A program made the translations under genes and the position numbers. A DNA stretch of 52,601 bases from Candidatus Acetothermia bacterium (GTDB lineage Bacteria > Bipolaricaulota > Bipolaricaulia > UBA7950), in NCBI GenBank assembly GCA_022684035.1, contig JAJHSB010000006.1, positions 1 through 52,601 on the forward strand. The letters run 5' to 3'. Under the pieces are notes generated by a model, which made no database searches, was not told where the DNA came from, and worked only from the letters and a program-made list of their open reading frames with translations. Positions 42,974 through 51,376 of the stretch are shown here, piece after piece (the first letter of the stretch is position 1; each line of letters begins with the position of its first letter).

Positions 42974-43868
42974 ACGACTATCAGCAGAATTATGGGAAGA
43001 ATTTCGCTCTCTTGTCACAGGAGAGGTTTTTCTCCACGCAGAAATGGCCCGCCATACAACGATGCAAACCGGTGGGGCTGCTGCGTGTCTATTCTATCCA
43101 CAACATACAACTGATATAAAGCAAGCGCTGGCATTCTGTGCTCGCCATCGGCAACGATACTTTGTTCTCGGCAACGGATCCAACCTTCTTTTTCTCGATA
43201 GCGGATATTCCGGTTTGGTTATTGCTACCAGTCAATTACGCGGATTACAATTCGAGAAAGATGGACTGACCGCCTGGGCTGGGGAGACGATCAATTCTCT
43301 CCTTGATGCAGCCAATACTTTTGGCTATCACGAGCTAAATTTTTTGGCGGGAATTCCAGGAACAGTGGGGGGAGCAGTGGTGATGAACGCGGGAATTCCA
43401 CAAGCATCGATCAGTGATGTAGTAAGCGAAGTAGCCGTCCTTGATCGATCAGGGAGAGTCAGAGTCTTGTCCCAAAGTGATTGCTCTTTTTCCTATCGTC
43501 ACAGCAGAATCAGAGACGATGGTCTTATCGTCATTTGGGTGCGCTTTAATCTCACCAATAAACAAAGGTATGACCGGCGACTCCTCCTGGCGCAACGTGC
43601 CATCAAACAACCCTTAACCTACCCCAGTGCCGGATGCGTCTTTGTCAACCCTGTCGGGTTTTCAGCTGGAGAGTTAATTGAGAAGGCTAATCTGAAGGGA
43701 TTTACAGTGGGAAAAGCCACAGTCTCTACAAAACACGCTAATTTCATCCTTAATCTCGGGGGAGCAAAAAGCACCGATATTCTGAAAGTAATTGACATTA
43801 CACAAAAAAAAGTGTATAAGAAGTTTAAAATCAAATTAAAATTGGAGATCGAAATAGTGGGCGATTGA
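42960..43868 (+). CDS. murB: UDP-N-acetylenolpyruvoylglucosamine reductase
   Basis: MurB reduces UDP-GlcNAc-enolpyruvate to UDP-MurNAc using FAD and NADPH. The 302-residue protein shows HTTMQTGGAAACLF, the FAD loop VLGNGSNLLFLDSGY, LAGIPGTVGGAVVMNAG and SYRHSRIRD. The proton-donor segment reads YPSAGCVFVNP, with cysteine where many MurB proteins have serine. TTKHANFILN-like wording (STKHANFILN) places it in the shorter (type II) MurB group. GTG 42960 starts inside murC and its stop overlaps ftsQ. Confidence 0.96.
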   Translation: MREDKRLSAELWEEFRSLVTGEVFLHAEMARHTTMQTGGAAACLFYPQHTTDIKQALAFCARHRQRYFVLGNGSNLLFLDSGYSGLVIATSQLRGLQFEKDGLTAWAGETINSLLDAANTFGYHELNFLAGIPGTVGGAVVMNAGIPQASISDVVSEVAVLDRSGRVRVLSQSDCSFSYRHSRIRDDGLIVIWVRFNLTNKQRYDRRLLLAQRAIKQPLTYPSAGCVFVNPVGFSAGELIEKANLKGFTVGKATVSTKHANFILNLGGAKSTDILKVIDITQKKVYKKFKIKLKLEIEIVGD

Positions 43869-44593
43869 AAAGACGAGGGTCGCGACGGAGAATTAAGCAG
43901 GGGGGTATTGCTGTTAGCATCATCATTGCTTTCCTTATCATCTTACTCTATGGTCCTTGGTTTCCTCTCTTTGAATTCCGCGAATTAGTCGTGGTAGGAA
44001 ATCAACATGTCTCGGATGAGGAAATTCAATATTTGACTGGCTTTGCAATCGGTGATAATATTTTACGATTGCCACTTGGCAGAGTGAGAGATGATATTTT
44101 ATCTCTTCCATGGATTAGAAGCGTCTCTGTGAGGCGATTGTTGCCCAATAAGGTTAAAATTCAGATTGTAGAAAGGGAGGAGGTAGCAGCAATAGAGGTT
44201 TCCGCTGGTAATTTAATGGCGATCGATGTTGAGGGTTATATCTTGGCAGCGCGTGATGGGAGGACCAATCGCGGCATTGTGCTGCGGGGCATTGCGGATG
44301 AGAAGATTAATCCAGGAGACTCTATTGATCCGAGGGGGGTTGGGGTTTTAGCAGCGCTATGGCGGGCAGGATTGACTACCGGCCCGTTTACTGTAGTGGA
44401 TCTTACAGATCCTTATAATCTTCTCCTACTTGGACCTAATGGTCTCAAAGTACGGCTCGGCAGCTTCCGTTATATTGACAAGCGAGTCGATGCTCTATCT
44501 GTTCTGTTAGACGCATTGAATATACAGCATTATCAGTCTATAGATCTCAGATTTCGGGGCGAAGCAATTTTAGCGCCCCGCACGAGGCGGTGA
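43865..44593 (+). CDS. ftsQ: Cell division protein FtsQ/DivIB
   Basis: This 242-residue bitopic membrane protein bridges early and late divisome proteins. A short basic cytoplasmic head (KRRGSRRRIKQGG) leads to one helix (about residues 15-34) and a POTRA domain. The POTRA domain contains FRELVVVGNQHVSDEEIQYL and LPWIRSVSVRRLLPNKVKIQ, followed by the FtsQ-type beta domain. TTG 43865 overlaps the murB stop (TTGA). It fits its place before ftsA. Confidence 0.93.
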   Translation: MKRRGSRRRIKQGGIAVSIIIAFLIILLYGPWFPLFEFRELVVVGNQHVSDEEIQYLTGFAIGDNILRLPLGRVRDDILSLPWIRSVSVRRLLPNKVKIQIVEREEVAAIEVSAGNLMAIDVEGYILAARDGRTNRGIVLRGIADEKINPGDSIDPRGVGVLAALWRAGLTTGPFTVVDLTDPYNLLLLGPNGLKVRLGSFRYIDKRVDALSVLLDALNIQHYQSIDLRFRGEAILAPRTRR

Positions 44594-44597
44594 GGAG

Positions 44598-45833
44598 ATG
44601 AGACAAGAAAAAGTAGTAGTGGCTCTCGACGTAGGAACGACTAAAATCGTTGCCTTGGTCGGTAACTTATTCGGTGGTTCGATTGAAATAATCGGTATAG
44701 GGAAAGGTCCTTCACACGGATTGGAGAAGGGAGTAGTCGTTGATATCGGCCGAACTGTCTCTTCGATTCGCAAAGCAATTGAGGAAGCAGAGACAATGGC
44801 TGATATCAAGGTCAATTCGGTTTATGTCGGGATCACTGGAAAACACATTTCATCGATCAATAATAGTGCAACAGTCTCTATCAACCGCCCCAGCAGGATA
44901 ATAGTTGCCGACGATCTCCGCCGTGTGGTAGAAACAGCACAAGCACTGCAGCTTCCGCAGGAGAGCGAGGTGATTCACATCATCCCACGACAATATATCG
45001 TCGATGGTCAAGATGGAATCACAGATCCAGTAGGAATGACAGGCACACGATTGGAAGTTGATGTACATATCGTCACTGGTTCAATCACTGCTGTCCATAA
45101 TCTTGCCCGTTGTGTCGAGTCGTTAGGAATCAGTATTGAACAGATGGTACTGGAGCCGCTGGCCTCCAGCCTGTCCGTTCTCTCCTCAGCGGAGAAAGAG
45201 CTGGGAGCGGTACTGATGGATGTCGGTGGTGGAACAACAGACATCAGCGTCTTCCGCGGGGGAGACATTTGGTTCTCCAAAGTTATTCCCATTGCTGGCG
45301 AGCATATTACCAATGATATTACTGTTGGATTACAAACTCCTGTTGAAGAGGCGGAGAGGATCAAAAAGGTTGCCGGAACAGCGCTGGTCGATAGCGTAGG
45401 CGATGATGAAACGATCGAAGTAGCAACGATTGGAGGAGACGGGCGGAAGATCGTTTCCAAGAAGAAGCTGGCCAAGATCATTGAGCCGCGTGTAGAAGAA
45501 ATCTTCGATTTAGCAATGCAAGAGATAGAAGATGCCGGTTATCGTGATCTTGTTCCCGCCGGTCTCGTTATTACTGGCGGAACAGCTCTATTGCACGGTA
45601 TTGCGGAATTTGCTGCCAACCGGTATGGTATACCAGCACGCAGAGGTAATATTCCCGAAGGGATTCATGGGTTGAGTGACATCGTTGAATCTCCGATATA
45701 TGCCACTTCGATCGGATTATTGAAGTACGCCATGGAAAGAAGAGACTTTAAACGACATCGCCCTAAGAAGGCAGGGGGGGGATCATTAATCTTCAAACTC
45801 ATCGACTGGTTTAGACGGATTATACGAGGATGA
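44598..45833 (+). CDS. ftsA: Cell division protein FtsA
   Basis: This actin-like ATPase tethers FtsZ to the membrane. The 411 residues include the phosphate-1 loop VALDVGTTKIVALVG, the 1C-domain text VYVGITGKHISS, phosphate-2 LMDVGGGTTDISVF and GLVITGGTALLHGI. The end, LIDWFRRIIRG, is the amphipathic membrane-targeting helix. GAGGAG precedes its ATG. It overlaps ftsZ by 4 bases. Confidence 0.97.
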   Translation: MRQEKVVVALDVGTTKIVALVGNLFGGSIEIIGIGKGPSHGLEKGVVVDIGRTVSSIRKAIEEAETMADIKVNSVYVGITGKHISSINNSATVSINRPSRIIVADDLRRVVETAQALQLPQESEVIHIIPRQYIVDGQDGITDPVGMTGTRLEVDVHIVTGSITAVHNLARCVESLGISIEQMVLEPLASSLSVLSSAEKELGAVLMDVGGGTTDISVFRGGDIWFSKVIPIAGEHITNDITVGLQTPVEEAERIKKVAGTALVDSVGDDETIEVATIGGDGRKIVSKKKLAKIIEPRVEEIFDLAMQEIEDAGYRDLVPAGLVITGGTALLHGIAEFAANRYGIPARRGNIPEGIHGLSDIVESPIYATSIGLLKYAMERRDFKRHRPKKAGGGSLIFKLIDWFRRIIRG

Positions 45834-46924
45834 TCAAACTGATGAACGGGAAAACAGAAGACCCGCTCGCTAAGCTAATGGTGATCGGTGTCGGTGGTGG
45901 TGGAGGCAACGCTGTCGATCGAATGTCGGAGATTGGGTTAAAAGATGTCGAGTTCGTTGCGGTCAATACCGATGCACAGGTGTTAGCGACGGTACGAGCT
46001 CATCGCGTCGTCCAAATTGGCCGCAAACTTACCGGAGGACTTGGTGCTGGTGGTAATCCCGAAGTAGGAAGACTTGCCGCAGAAGAGAGCAGTGCAGAGA
46101 TCATGGATATGCTCGCTGGAATCGACATGGCGTTCATCACTTGTGGTATGGGAGGAGGGACCGGAACAGGAGCTGCACCGGTTATTGCAGCGTTAGCCAA
46201 AGATGCCGGCATACTGACAGTCGGGATCGTCACCCGTCCATTCTCCTTTGAAGGAGTTGCACGGGCCGAGAGGGCGAAGGCCGGAATTGAAGCACTCTCT
46301 AAAGGTGTTGACGCGCTAATTACCATTTCCAACGATAAACTCCTTAAAGTTACTTCTGCGCACACTCCGATAATCGAGGCGTTCGGATTGGCTGACGAGG
46401 TGTTACGTCACGGAGTACAAGGCATCACCGATCTGATTGTCACCCCCGGATTGATCAACCTTGATTTTGCTGATGTCGAAAGCGTCATGCGTGATGCTGG
46501 AACAGCAATGATGGGAATAGGCTATGGAAAAGGAGATAGTAAAACAAAAGATGCCGCACGAAATGCGATCTCTTCTCCGCTTCTCGATGGTTCGATCAAT
46601 GGTGCGCGCAAAGTGATCATGAACATCACTGGTGGTTCAGATCTATCATTGGAAGAAGTCACCGAAGCAGCCTTATTAATTCGTGAGGCGGTCTCTGAGC
46701 GAGCGGATATTATATTCGGCACCGCGATTCGCGAAGGCATTGATACGGTTATGCTTACGGTGATCGCCACTGGTTTTTCCCTCTCTGCCAATAAAGATGA
46801 AGAAGGATTACTCGAACATAAGGCGATGATCGCTAAAATAGATGAACGAGCACGCAGCCGTCCTAATGACTTCGACATTCCGGCATTTCTCCGGCGTACT
46901 CAACGGAATAAGAAAGGCAAATAA
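45830..46924 (+). CDS. ftsZ: Cell division protein FtsZ
   Basis: This tubulin-like GTPase forms the division ring. The 364-residue protein has GVGGGGGNAVDRM, the GTP signature GGGTGTGAAPVIA, NLDFADVESVM and the T7 region. The C-terminal peptide FDIPAFLRR binds FtsA. The linker before it is short (about 15-20 residues). The start overlaps the ftsA stop; an alternative ATG lies four codons later. It is the last gene of the cluster, and tRNA-Leu converges 24 bases downstream. Confidence 0.98.
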   Translation: MIKLMNGKTEDPLAKLMVIGVGGGGGNAVDRMSEIGLKDVEFVAVNTDAQVLATVRAHRVVQIGRKLTGGLGAGGNPEVGRLAAEESSAEIMDMLAGIDMAFITCGMGGGTGTGAAPVIAALAKDAGILTVGIVTRPFSFEGVARAERAKAGIEALSKGVDALITISNDKLLKVTSAHTPIIEAFGLADEVLRHGVQGITDLIVTPGLINLDFADVESVMRDAGTAMMGIGYGKGDSKTKDAARNAISSPLLDGSINGARKVIMNITGGSDLSLEEVTEAALLIREAVSERADIIFGTAIREGIDTVMLTVIATGFSLSANKDEEGLLEHKAMIAKIDERARSRPNDFDIPAFLRRTQRNKKGK

Positions 46925-46947
46925 TCCGCAGTGATCTTGCTATCATT

Positions 46948-47031
46948 TGCCAGAGGAGGGAGTCGAACCCACACGGCCCGCAGGCCACAGGATTTTGAGT
47001 CCCGCGCGTCTACCAATTTCACCACTCTGGC
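46948..47031 (-). tRNA. tRNA-Leu (anticodon CAA)
   Basis: On the minus strand the acceptor GCCAGAG pairs with CTCTGGC, with discriminator A. The anticodon loop CTCAAAA gives CAA, reading UUG. A long variable arm (TGGCCTGCGGGCCG) marks a class II tRNA. The T loop is TTCGACT. No CCA is encoded. It has its own strong promoter at 47046-47073. Confidence 0.94.
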
Positions 47032-47045
47032 ATTTACATTGACAC

Positions 47046-47073
47046 ATTATAGTCAGTGGTTTCGATTTATCAA
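47046..47073 (-). promoter_or_regulatory. Promoter for tRNA-Leu
   Basis: On the minus strand TTGATA (47068-47073) and a perfect TATAAT (47046-47051) are 16 bases apart. The -10 box ends 14 bases before the tRNA 5' end. The -35 box lies against the left arm of the strong inverted repeat at 47075-47118. Confidence 0.8.
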
Positions 47074-47074
47074 C

Positions 47075-47118
47075 TACGCCGTCAAACTCACGCTTGAAGT
47101 CGGGAGTTTGACGGCGTA
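47075..47118. promoter_or_regulatory. Perfect 15-bp inverted repeat between tRNA-Leu and the RNase Z-like gene
   Basis: The arms TACGCCGTCAAACTC (47075-47089) and GAGTTTGACGGCGTA (47104-47118) match exactly around a 14-base loop, with TTATC/GATAA extending the pairing beyond. It lies in the divergent control region, directly upstream of the tRNA-Leu -35 box and 21 bases before the hydrolase ATG. It may be an operator, a leader hairpin for the hydrolase mRNA, or a repeat. Confidence 0.6.
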
Positions 47119-47139
47119 TTCGATAACCAAGGCAAAACG

Positions 47140-47988
47140 ATGAAATTATTGATTTATTCAAAAGCACTTTATTCAACATGGATCTATTATAGCCCTGATA
47201 GAATCCTCTTTGACGCAGGCGAAGGGGTAAGTTCATTCCTCGGTAACAAATCATTTGCAATCAAGAGAATATTTCTCTCTCATGGACATGCTGACCATAT
47301 CTCCGGATTAATGGGGTTAATTAATATTCGTAACAGCGGAATGGGCGATACAGAGAAGGAGTTACTGATTTACTACCCTAAAGGAAGTTTCTTGATCTCG
47401 GAGTTGATCTCCTATTTTGATCGTACCAATCGTCACTTAGACTATCATCTGGAATGGATACCTCTTACACCGGGAGAGCGAATCCCTCTCCTTTCCGGAC
47501 AGATACCGCGCTATATTGAGACTTTCCCTACAGTCCATGTCAATAACGAGCCCTCTCTCGGCTATACGATCGTTGAGAATCGAACCCGCCTCTGCCCTGA
47601 TCTATCGGCATTGACACAGACGGAGATCATTCAGATCGTGCGCCGGCAGGGGCGTGCATCAGTCACTGAGAGATACTCCCAGCGCCTCTTTACCTATGGA
47701 GGTGATTCAGTTCCGATTAAAGCCGAATATATCGCAGAAACAGAGATCCTCTGTCATGATGCTACCTTTCTCGAAGAACAGGATCGCAAAGAGTATAAGC
47801 ACGCCACCCTTGCTGAGGCAATTGAAGTGGCGCGTGCAGCGCATGTCAAAAAGGAGCTGCTCGCCATCCATATTTCCAGTCGGTATAAAGATAAGATCAG
47901 AAAGATCACTGCCACAAATGGGGAGTACGAGGGGTTGGATTTTAAAGTAACGCTCGTTCCGCCGGGGCGGATTTTTCTCGTTGATTAA
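47140..47988 (+). CDS. RNase Z-like metallo-beta-lactamase-fold hydrolase
   Basis: This 282-residue metal-dependent hydrolase has the motif FLSHGHADHISGL (His48, His50, Asp52, His53). LFDAGEGV comes before it and later ligands lie in VHVNNEPSLGY, CHDATFLEE and AIHISSRY. The order and the terminal HISSRY fit the ELAC/RNase Z group, which trims tRNA 3' ends. Location beside a tRNA lacking CCA is consistent but not proof. It is somewhat diverged from standard rnz, so a general phosphodiesterase role remains possible. Confidence 0.78.
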   Translation: MKLLIYSKALYSTWIYYSPDRILFDAGEGVSSFLGNKSFAIKRIFLSHGHADHISGLMGLINIRNSGMGDTEKELLIYYPKGSFLISELISYFDRTNRHLDYHLEWIPLTPGERIPLLSGQIPRYIETFPTVHVNNEPSLGYTIVENRTRLCPDLSALTQTEIIQIVRRQGRASVTERYSQRLFTYGGDSVPIKAEYIAETEILCHDATFLEEQDRKEYKHATLAEAIEVARAAHVKKELLAIHISSRYKDKIRKITATNGEYEGLDFKVTLVPPGRIFLVD

Positions 47989-48586
47989 GATTTACCGCAA
48001 AGCACAGCCTACTCCGGTTGTCAAGTTCACAGTTCACGGTTATCTATCTTACGGGTTTCATATTGCTTGCGATAATTGATGACCCCCACGAACAGCAGGC
48101 CGTCTTCGCCTGACCTGTTTGTAAAGATATTTGTACCCATTCACCGTTATTGGCGTATTTTTTCTCGTCAACACTTGGCCTACCCCTAATCCTTCTCAAT
48201 TCCCCGGTCTTTACTGTCTCGTCAAACAGACTGTTGTTTTTCCCCTAAAAATGGCTGGTGAACGATTCCATACATGTGTTCGCAATGACAGAAGGGGGTG
48301 CGGCGTCTCTTCTTTTTCTTGTCATTGCGAGAGATCGCAGAACTCGTGGCAATCCCGAATCAGAAGACAGGAGTCAGGAGTTAGGAAACAGGAAACAGGA
48401 AACAGGAAACAGGAGCCAGAAACCAGAAACCTCTGCTAACGGGATTGCTTCGCAGACTCCATTTAACCCCATTCTCCGCAATGGAAATCTTTGCGTGGGC
48501 GTCGATCAGCACCATCGGCACGGCAGCCGTCTGTATCCTGTGTACACTGAATCTTTTTCAAAGATTCAGTATCTTTGTTTTTTCCT
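47989..48586. repeat. Composite dispersed repeat with (ggaaaca)n array; no gene
   Basis: A gttcacagttcacggtt word lies near 48024-48040. From about 48295 the block repeats the opening seen at 38300 (gggtgcggcg, then gtcattgcgagag at 48321). A heptamer array of ggaaaca, about four units, lies at 48384-48412, followed by ccagaaacctct. The closing cgcaatgac is missing, so this copy is truncated. Frames crossing it encode low-complexity text and are not genes. Confidence 0.65.
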
Positions 48587-48865
48587 TCAGCATGAGCTGC
48601 CGGCCACAAAATTTCGTAACAGAGAGATTTCTCTTCCCAGGAGCTGTTCTAACTCCCCGATCCTTTTCTCATACTGCGCCACTGTCGGATCTTTCCCGAA
48701 TCTTTTGTTTTTTCCAAAGACGCCTGCTTCCACCGCGACACGGTTACAGAATGAACGTTGTACACCCCGTGCAATCCCCACCACTTCCCGATCCCCTTTT
48801 TAGTTCTTCCAGAATAATTTGAAACTGAAACCGGGGTGAATATCTCTTCCTTTCCTTACCCACTT
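48587..48865 (-). pseudogene. IS3-type OrfA transposase remnant
   Basis: On the minus strand one frame reads GKDPTVAQYEKRIGELEQLL, the conserved C-terminal leucine-zipper region of IS3-family OrfA, ending LLRNF. Upstream, in shifted frames, ELKRG and GIARGVQ resemble the helix-turn-helix part. There are several frameshifts, and no OrfB integrase region follows. It is an old insertion remnant. Confidence 0.55.
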
Positions 48866-48954
48866 CGATCACCTCTTTTCTTTTTTCTTCCGAGGCAATC
48901 TTACCAGTTTGATCACTCTTAACTTAGCGTATCGGATGGTACAACTTTTCCCTC

Positions 48955-49166
48955 GCACCCCACCATCCTTGGACTAACAGAATGGTTGAGAAATTCAATC
49001 GCAGCGTCAGAGAACAAGTCTTGCCAAAATATCGTTTTTATAGTATATTTAAGATGAACTATAATTACTTGAGCTTATTAATCGGTACAATTTTAAAGAT
49101 AGATTGAAGTCGTTGAACTTCAGAACACCGGCTCAATATATGAAAGAGCAAAAGAATTTATTATAG
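48955..49166 (+). pseudogene. C-terminal remnant of an IS481-like transposase
   Basis: The frame reads PHHPWTNRMVEKFNRSVREQ, which holds the final catalytic glutamate (VEKFNR) of DDE integrase-core transposases. After a frameshift it ends RLKSLNFRTPAQYMKEQKN. HPWTN and the RTPAQY ending are typical of IS481 relatives. The front two thirds of the gene are absent here. It could be the same family as the remnants at 22499 and 51951. Confidence 0.65.
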
Positions 49167-49199
49167 AACATATCGTTATCTAACAGGAGGGAGCTAACA

Positions 49200-49862
49200 A
49201 TGTATTTTCTCCTACCAACTTTGCTGGTGGTCCTCGCCTTTCTTCTCGTAATAAGGGCGGCTGCTATTGGTTTGATGATGACCGGGCTGGATGAAAAAAG
49301 AGCAAGGTTTCAAGCATTATCGGCTTTTTCAGGAACAGGATTTACAACTGAAGAAGCAGAATTGGTGGTGAACCATCCGGTAAGGAGGCGGATTATCACC
49401 TGGCTGATGATACTGGGTAACGCTGGAATTGTCACCGTTATTGTCACGATTACCTCTTCCTTTGTCATCACTACGGGCTACCAGCTACCCATTACTATTT
49501 TGGTCCTTCTTGCCGGGATATACCTAATCTACAAAGTAGCCACTCACCGGGGACTTACAAGAAGGTGGGAAAGTTTTATAGAGGATAAACTTGTACAATC
49601 GCGAGTCTTTGAGGAAGGCGCCACGGAAGATCTCCTCCATCTTCTTGAGGGTTATGGTTTGGTGCGAGCCATTATCAAAGGAGACTCCCCACTAATTACC
49701 AAGTCCCTATCAGACTGTAAATTGAATGAGAAAGGGCTACTGATCTTGGGTATTGAGCGAGGTAAGCATTGGGTTCCTATCCCAAAGGCGAAAGAGACAT
49801 TGGAAGAGGACGACAGAGTCATTGTCTATGGTCGACTCGATGTCTTAAGGTCTTTATTCTGA
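49200..49862 (+). CDS. Membrane protein with a TrkA-C (RCK_C) domain
   Basis: This 220-residue protein has three hydrophobic helices (about residues 3-25, 66-88 and 92-110). FQALSAFSGTGFTTEEAELV lies between the first two and resembles a Ktr/Trk pore-type glycine motif. The C-terminal 70 residues (LITKSLSDCKLNEKGLLILG onward) fit the TrkA-C regulatory domain that senses ligands in potassium transport systems. GGAGGGAG precedes ATG 49200. It is too short to be a full transporter, so it may be a regulatory or partial system. No trkH or trkA gene is nearby. Confidence 0.75.
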   Translation: MYFLLPTLLVVLAFLLVIRAAAIGLMMTGLDEKRARFQALSAFSGTGFTTEEAELVVNHPVRRRIITWLMILGNAGIVTVIVTITSSFVITTGYQLPITILVLLAGIYLIYKVATHRGLTRRWESFIEDKLVQSRVFEEGATEDLLHLLEGYGLVRAIIKGDSPLITKSLSDCKLNEKGLLILGIERGKHWVPIPKAKETLEEDDRVIVYGRLDVLRSLF

Positions 49863-50077
49863 AAAGAATGGCAATGCTCAGCTTAGACTAATAACGATTT
49901 TCTCCTCGCCTTATTTCACTTGGTGTTAGAATGGCTATAAGAGCAGAAAGGAGAGATATGGGCATATCATTGGCGCAGCGTGCAAGCGCACATAACAGGT
50001 GTAGATGATAAACTTATCAAAGTAACTCCTTATTTGAAACCGTTAAGGATTAGCGAGAATTCTTGTTATCAGGAATC

Positions 50078-50179
50078 CACGAGAAAAAAGAACTACGCCA
50101 ACACGAACGAACAGGAAGACTTTTGGGAAGCGAGAGATTTGTGAAACAGCTTGAAAAACTGTGGATAGGATTCTGCTAA
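50078..50179 (+). pseudogene. 3' fragment of a REP-associated tyrosine transposase (copy 1)
   Basis: One frame reads HEKKELRQHERTGRLLGSER then FVKQLEKLWIGFC-stop. R-x-H-E-R-T-G-R-x-L-G is the typical tail of IS200-like REP-associated tyrosine transposases. Compared with copy 2 at 51377 it has a small deletion near the start and lost one A late in the frame, giving an early stop. The catalytic HUH and Tyr region is absent. The gap 49863-50077 has no gene. Confidence 0.65.
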
Positions 50180-50225
50180 AACAAAAACCTAGGAGAAAGA
50201 AAAGAGGTAAGGAGAAATAAGTATG

Positions 50226-50285
50226 GTATCCCCGATTTCCCAATAGTGTCCCCGATTTCCCAATAGTGTCCCCGATTTCCCATAG
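50226..50285. repeat. Three tandem 20-bp units before the orphan rnfD
   Basis: The core tccccgatttcccaata repeats three times with a 20-base period; the third copy changes at its end into the ribosome site of the next gene (aggaggt). Such 'tccccgatttccc' words are often found near REP-associated transposases. Here they sit where the leader or promoter of the orphan rnfD should be. Confidence 0.75.
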
Positions 50286-50296
50286 GAGGTATAAAA

Positions 50297-51163
50297 ATGA
50301 AAATGATACAATCGCTTCTAATAGCACTAATACCCGCGACTATAGCTGCACTTTGGTTTTTTCGCTTGAATGCGCTGATTCTCATATCTGTGAGCATAGT
50401 CTTTGCCGTAGGAGCCGAAGTTTTGTGGCAACTGGCAGCTAAGCTCCCGATACGAATAAGGGATTTAAGCGCAGTTTCTACGGGGCTGTTGTTCGGGTTG
50501 ACTCTCGGACCTTCTTTGCCTTGGTATCTGGCTGCGCTCGGTGCATCTTTATCGATTGTTGCAGGTAAGGCCATCTGGGGTGGATTTGGTAAAAATATCT
50601 TTAACCCTGCGCTGTTCGGCAGATTTATTATTGTCGTGCTCTTCCCCGGCGCTATGGCTCCATTTTTGACGCCGGTCGATGCGGTTGCAGCCGCGACGCC
50701 GCTGCAAATTTTCAGGGCCGAAGGTGTTGTAACCCCGATTTTAAATCTATTTACCGGAAATGTTTCAGGTTGCATCGGTGAAACCTCTGTGATGGCTTTG
50801 GCTTTGGGTTTTGCCTGGCTTGTATATAAGGGACATGCTAACTGGCGAATTCCTCTGGCTGCTTTCATAAGTGTTACTATCCTTTCGTTGTTAGCCGGGC
50901 ATAATCCTCTGTTTCATTTGTTTTCAGGAAGTCTTATGCTGGGGGCACTTTTTATGGCAACGGATCCGGTAACATCTCCTAACCAGAATGCAGGCAGATG
51001 GATATTCGGGGCTGCGATAGGACTTATAATAATGGTTTTTCGTTTCTGGAGCCCATTTCCTGAAGGAACTATGTTTGCTATACTTGGGATGAATATGCTG
51101 GTGCCTATAATTAATGCCCACACGAAGGCGAACAAAATAAGCAAAGAAAGCGAGAATAAATGA
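50297..51163 (+). CDS. Orphan RnfD/NqrB-family membrane protein
   Basis: This 288-residue integral membrane protein of the NqrB/RnfD family has about eight or nine helices. The flavin site region is DAVAAATPLQIF, which keeps the attachment threonine before PL. KNIFNPALFGRFIIV, GNVSGCIGETSVMAL and the late MATDPVTSPNQNAGRWIFGA match the family. It differs clearly from the RnfD at 15660 and stands without other Rnf genes. Strong AGGAGGT precedes ATG 50297. It lies between two identical transposase tails, suggesting transfer or duplication of this segment. Its electron-transfer partner is unknown. Confidence 0.88.
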   Translation: MKMIQSLLIALIPATIAALWFFRLNALILISVSIVFAVGAEVLWQLAAKLPIRIRDLSAVSTGLLFGLTLGPSLPWYLAALGASLSIVAGKAIWGGFGKNIFNPALFGRFIIVVLFPGAMAPFLTPVDAVAAATPLQIFRAEGVVTPILNLFTGNVSGCIGETSVMALALGFAWLVYKGHANWRIPLAAFISVTILSLLAGHNPLFHLFSGSLMLGALFMATDPVTSPNQNAGRWIFGAAIGLIIMVFRFWSPFPEGTMFAILGMNMLVPIINAHTKANKISKESENK

Positions 51164-51376
51164 AAAAACAGGGGTAACTACTCAGGTTCAAAGCCTGTCG
51201 AGAGCTTGTCGAAGGGTTCCGGGGTTCACGGTTCCAGGTTATCAGGTGATGAAGATTTAAGTATGAAGAGTGCAAAGTAGCCAACCGTGAACCAGACAAC
51301 ATGAGTGATTACATTATACCCGTGTTAATCAGTGTTCATCTGTGGTTTAAAGAAGCAGTTACCTGAGTAGTTACTC
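51164..51376. repeat. Short dispersed repeats, non-coding
   Basis: It contains agcctgtcgagagcttgtcg near 51190 and gttcacggttccaggtt near 51223, words that recur as intergenic repeats. No gene is seen. Confidence 0.45.

Noticed and set aside
48384-48412. Heptamer array as a CRISPR or phase-variable coding repeat
   Set aside because: The units are seven bases with no spacers and no gene frame is supported across them.
50226-50285. Possible CRISPR array
   Set aside because: Units are directly tandem with no spacers, only three copies, and no cas genes are present.
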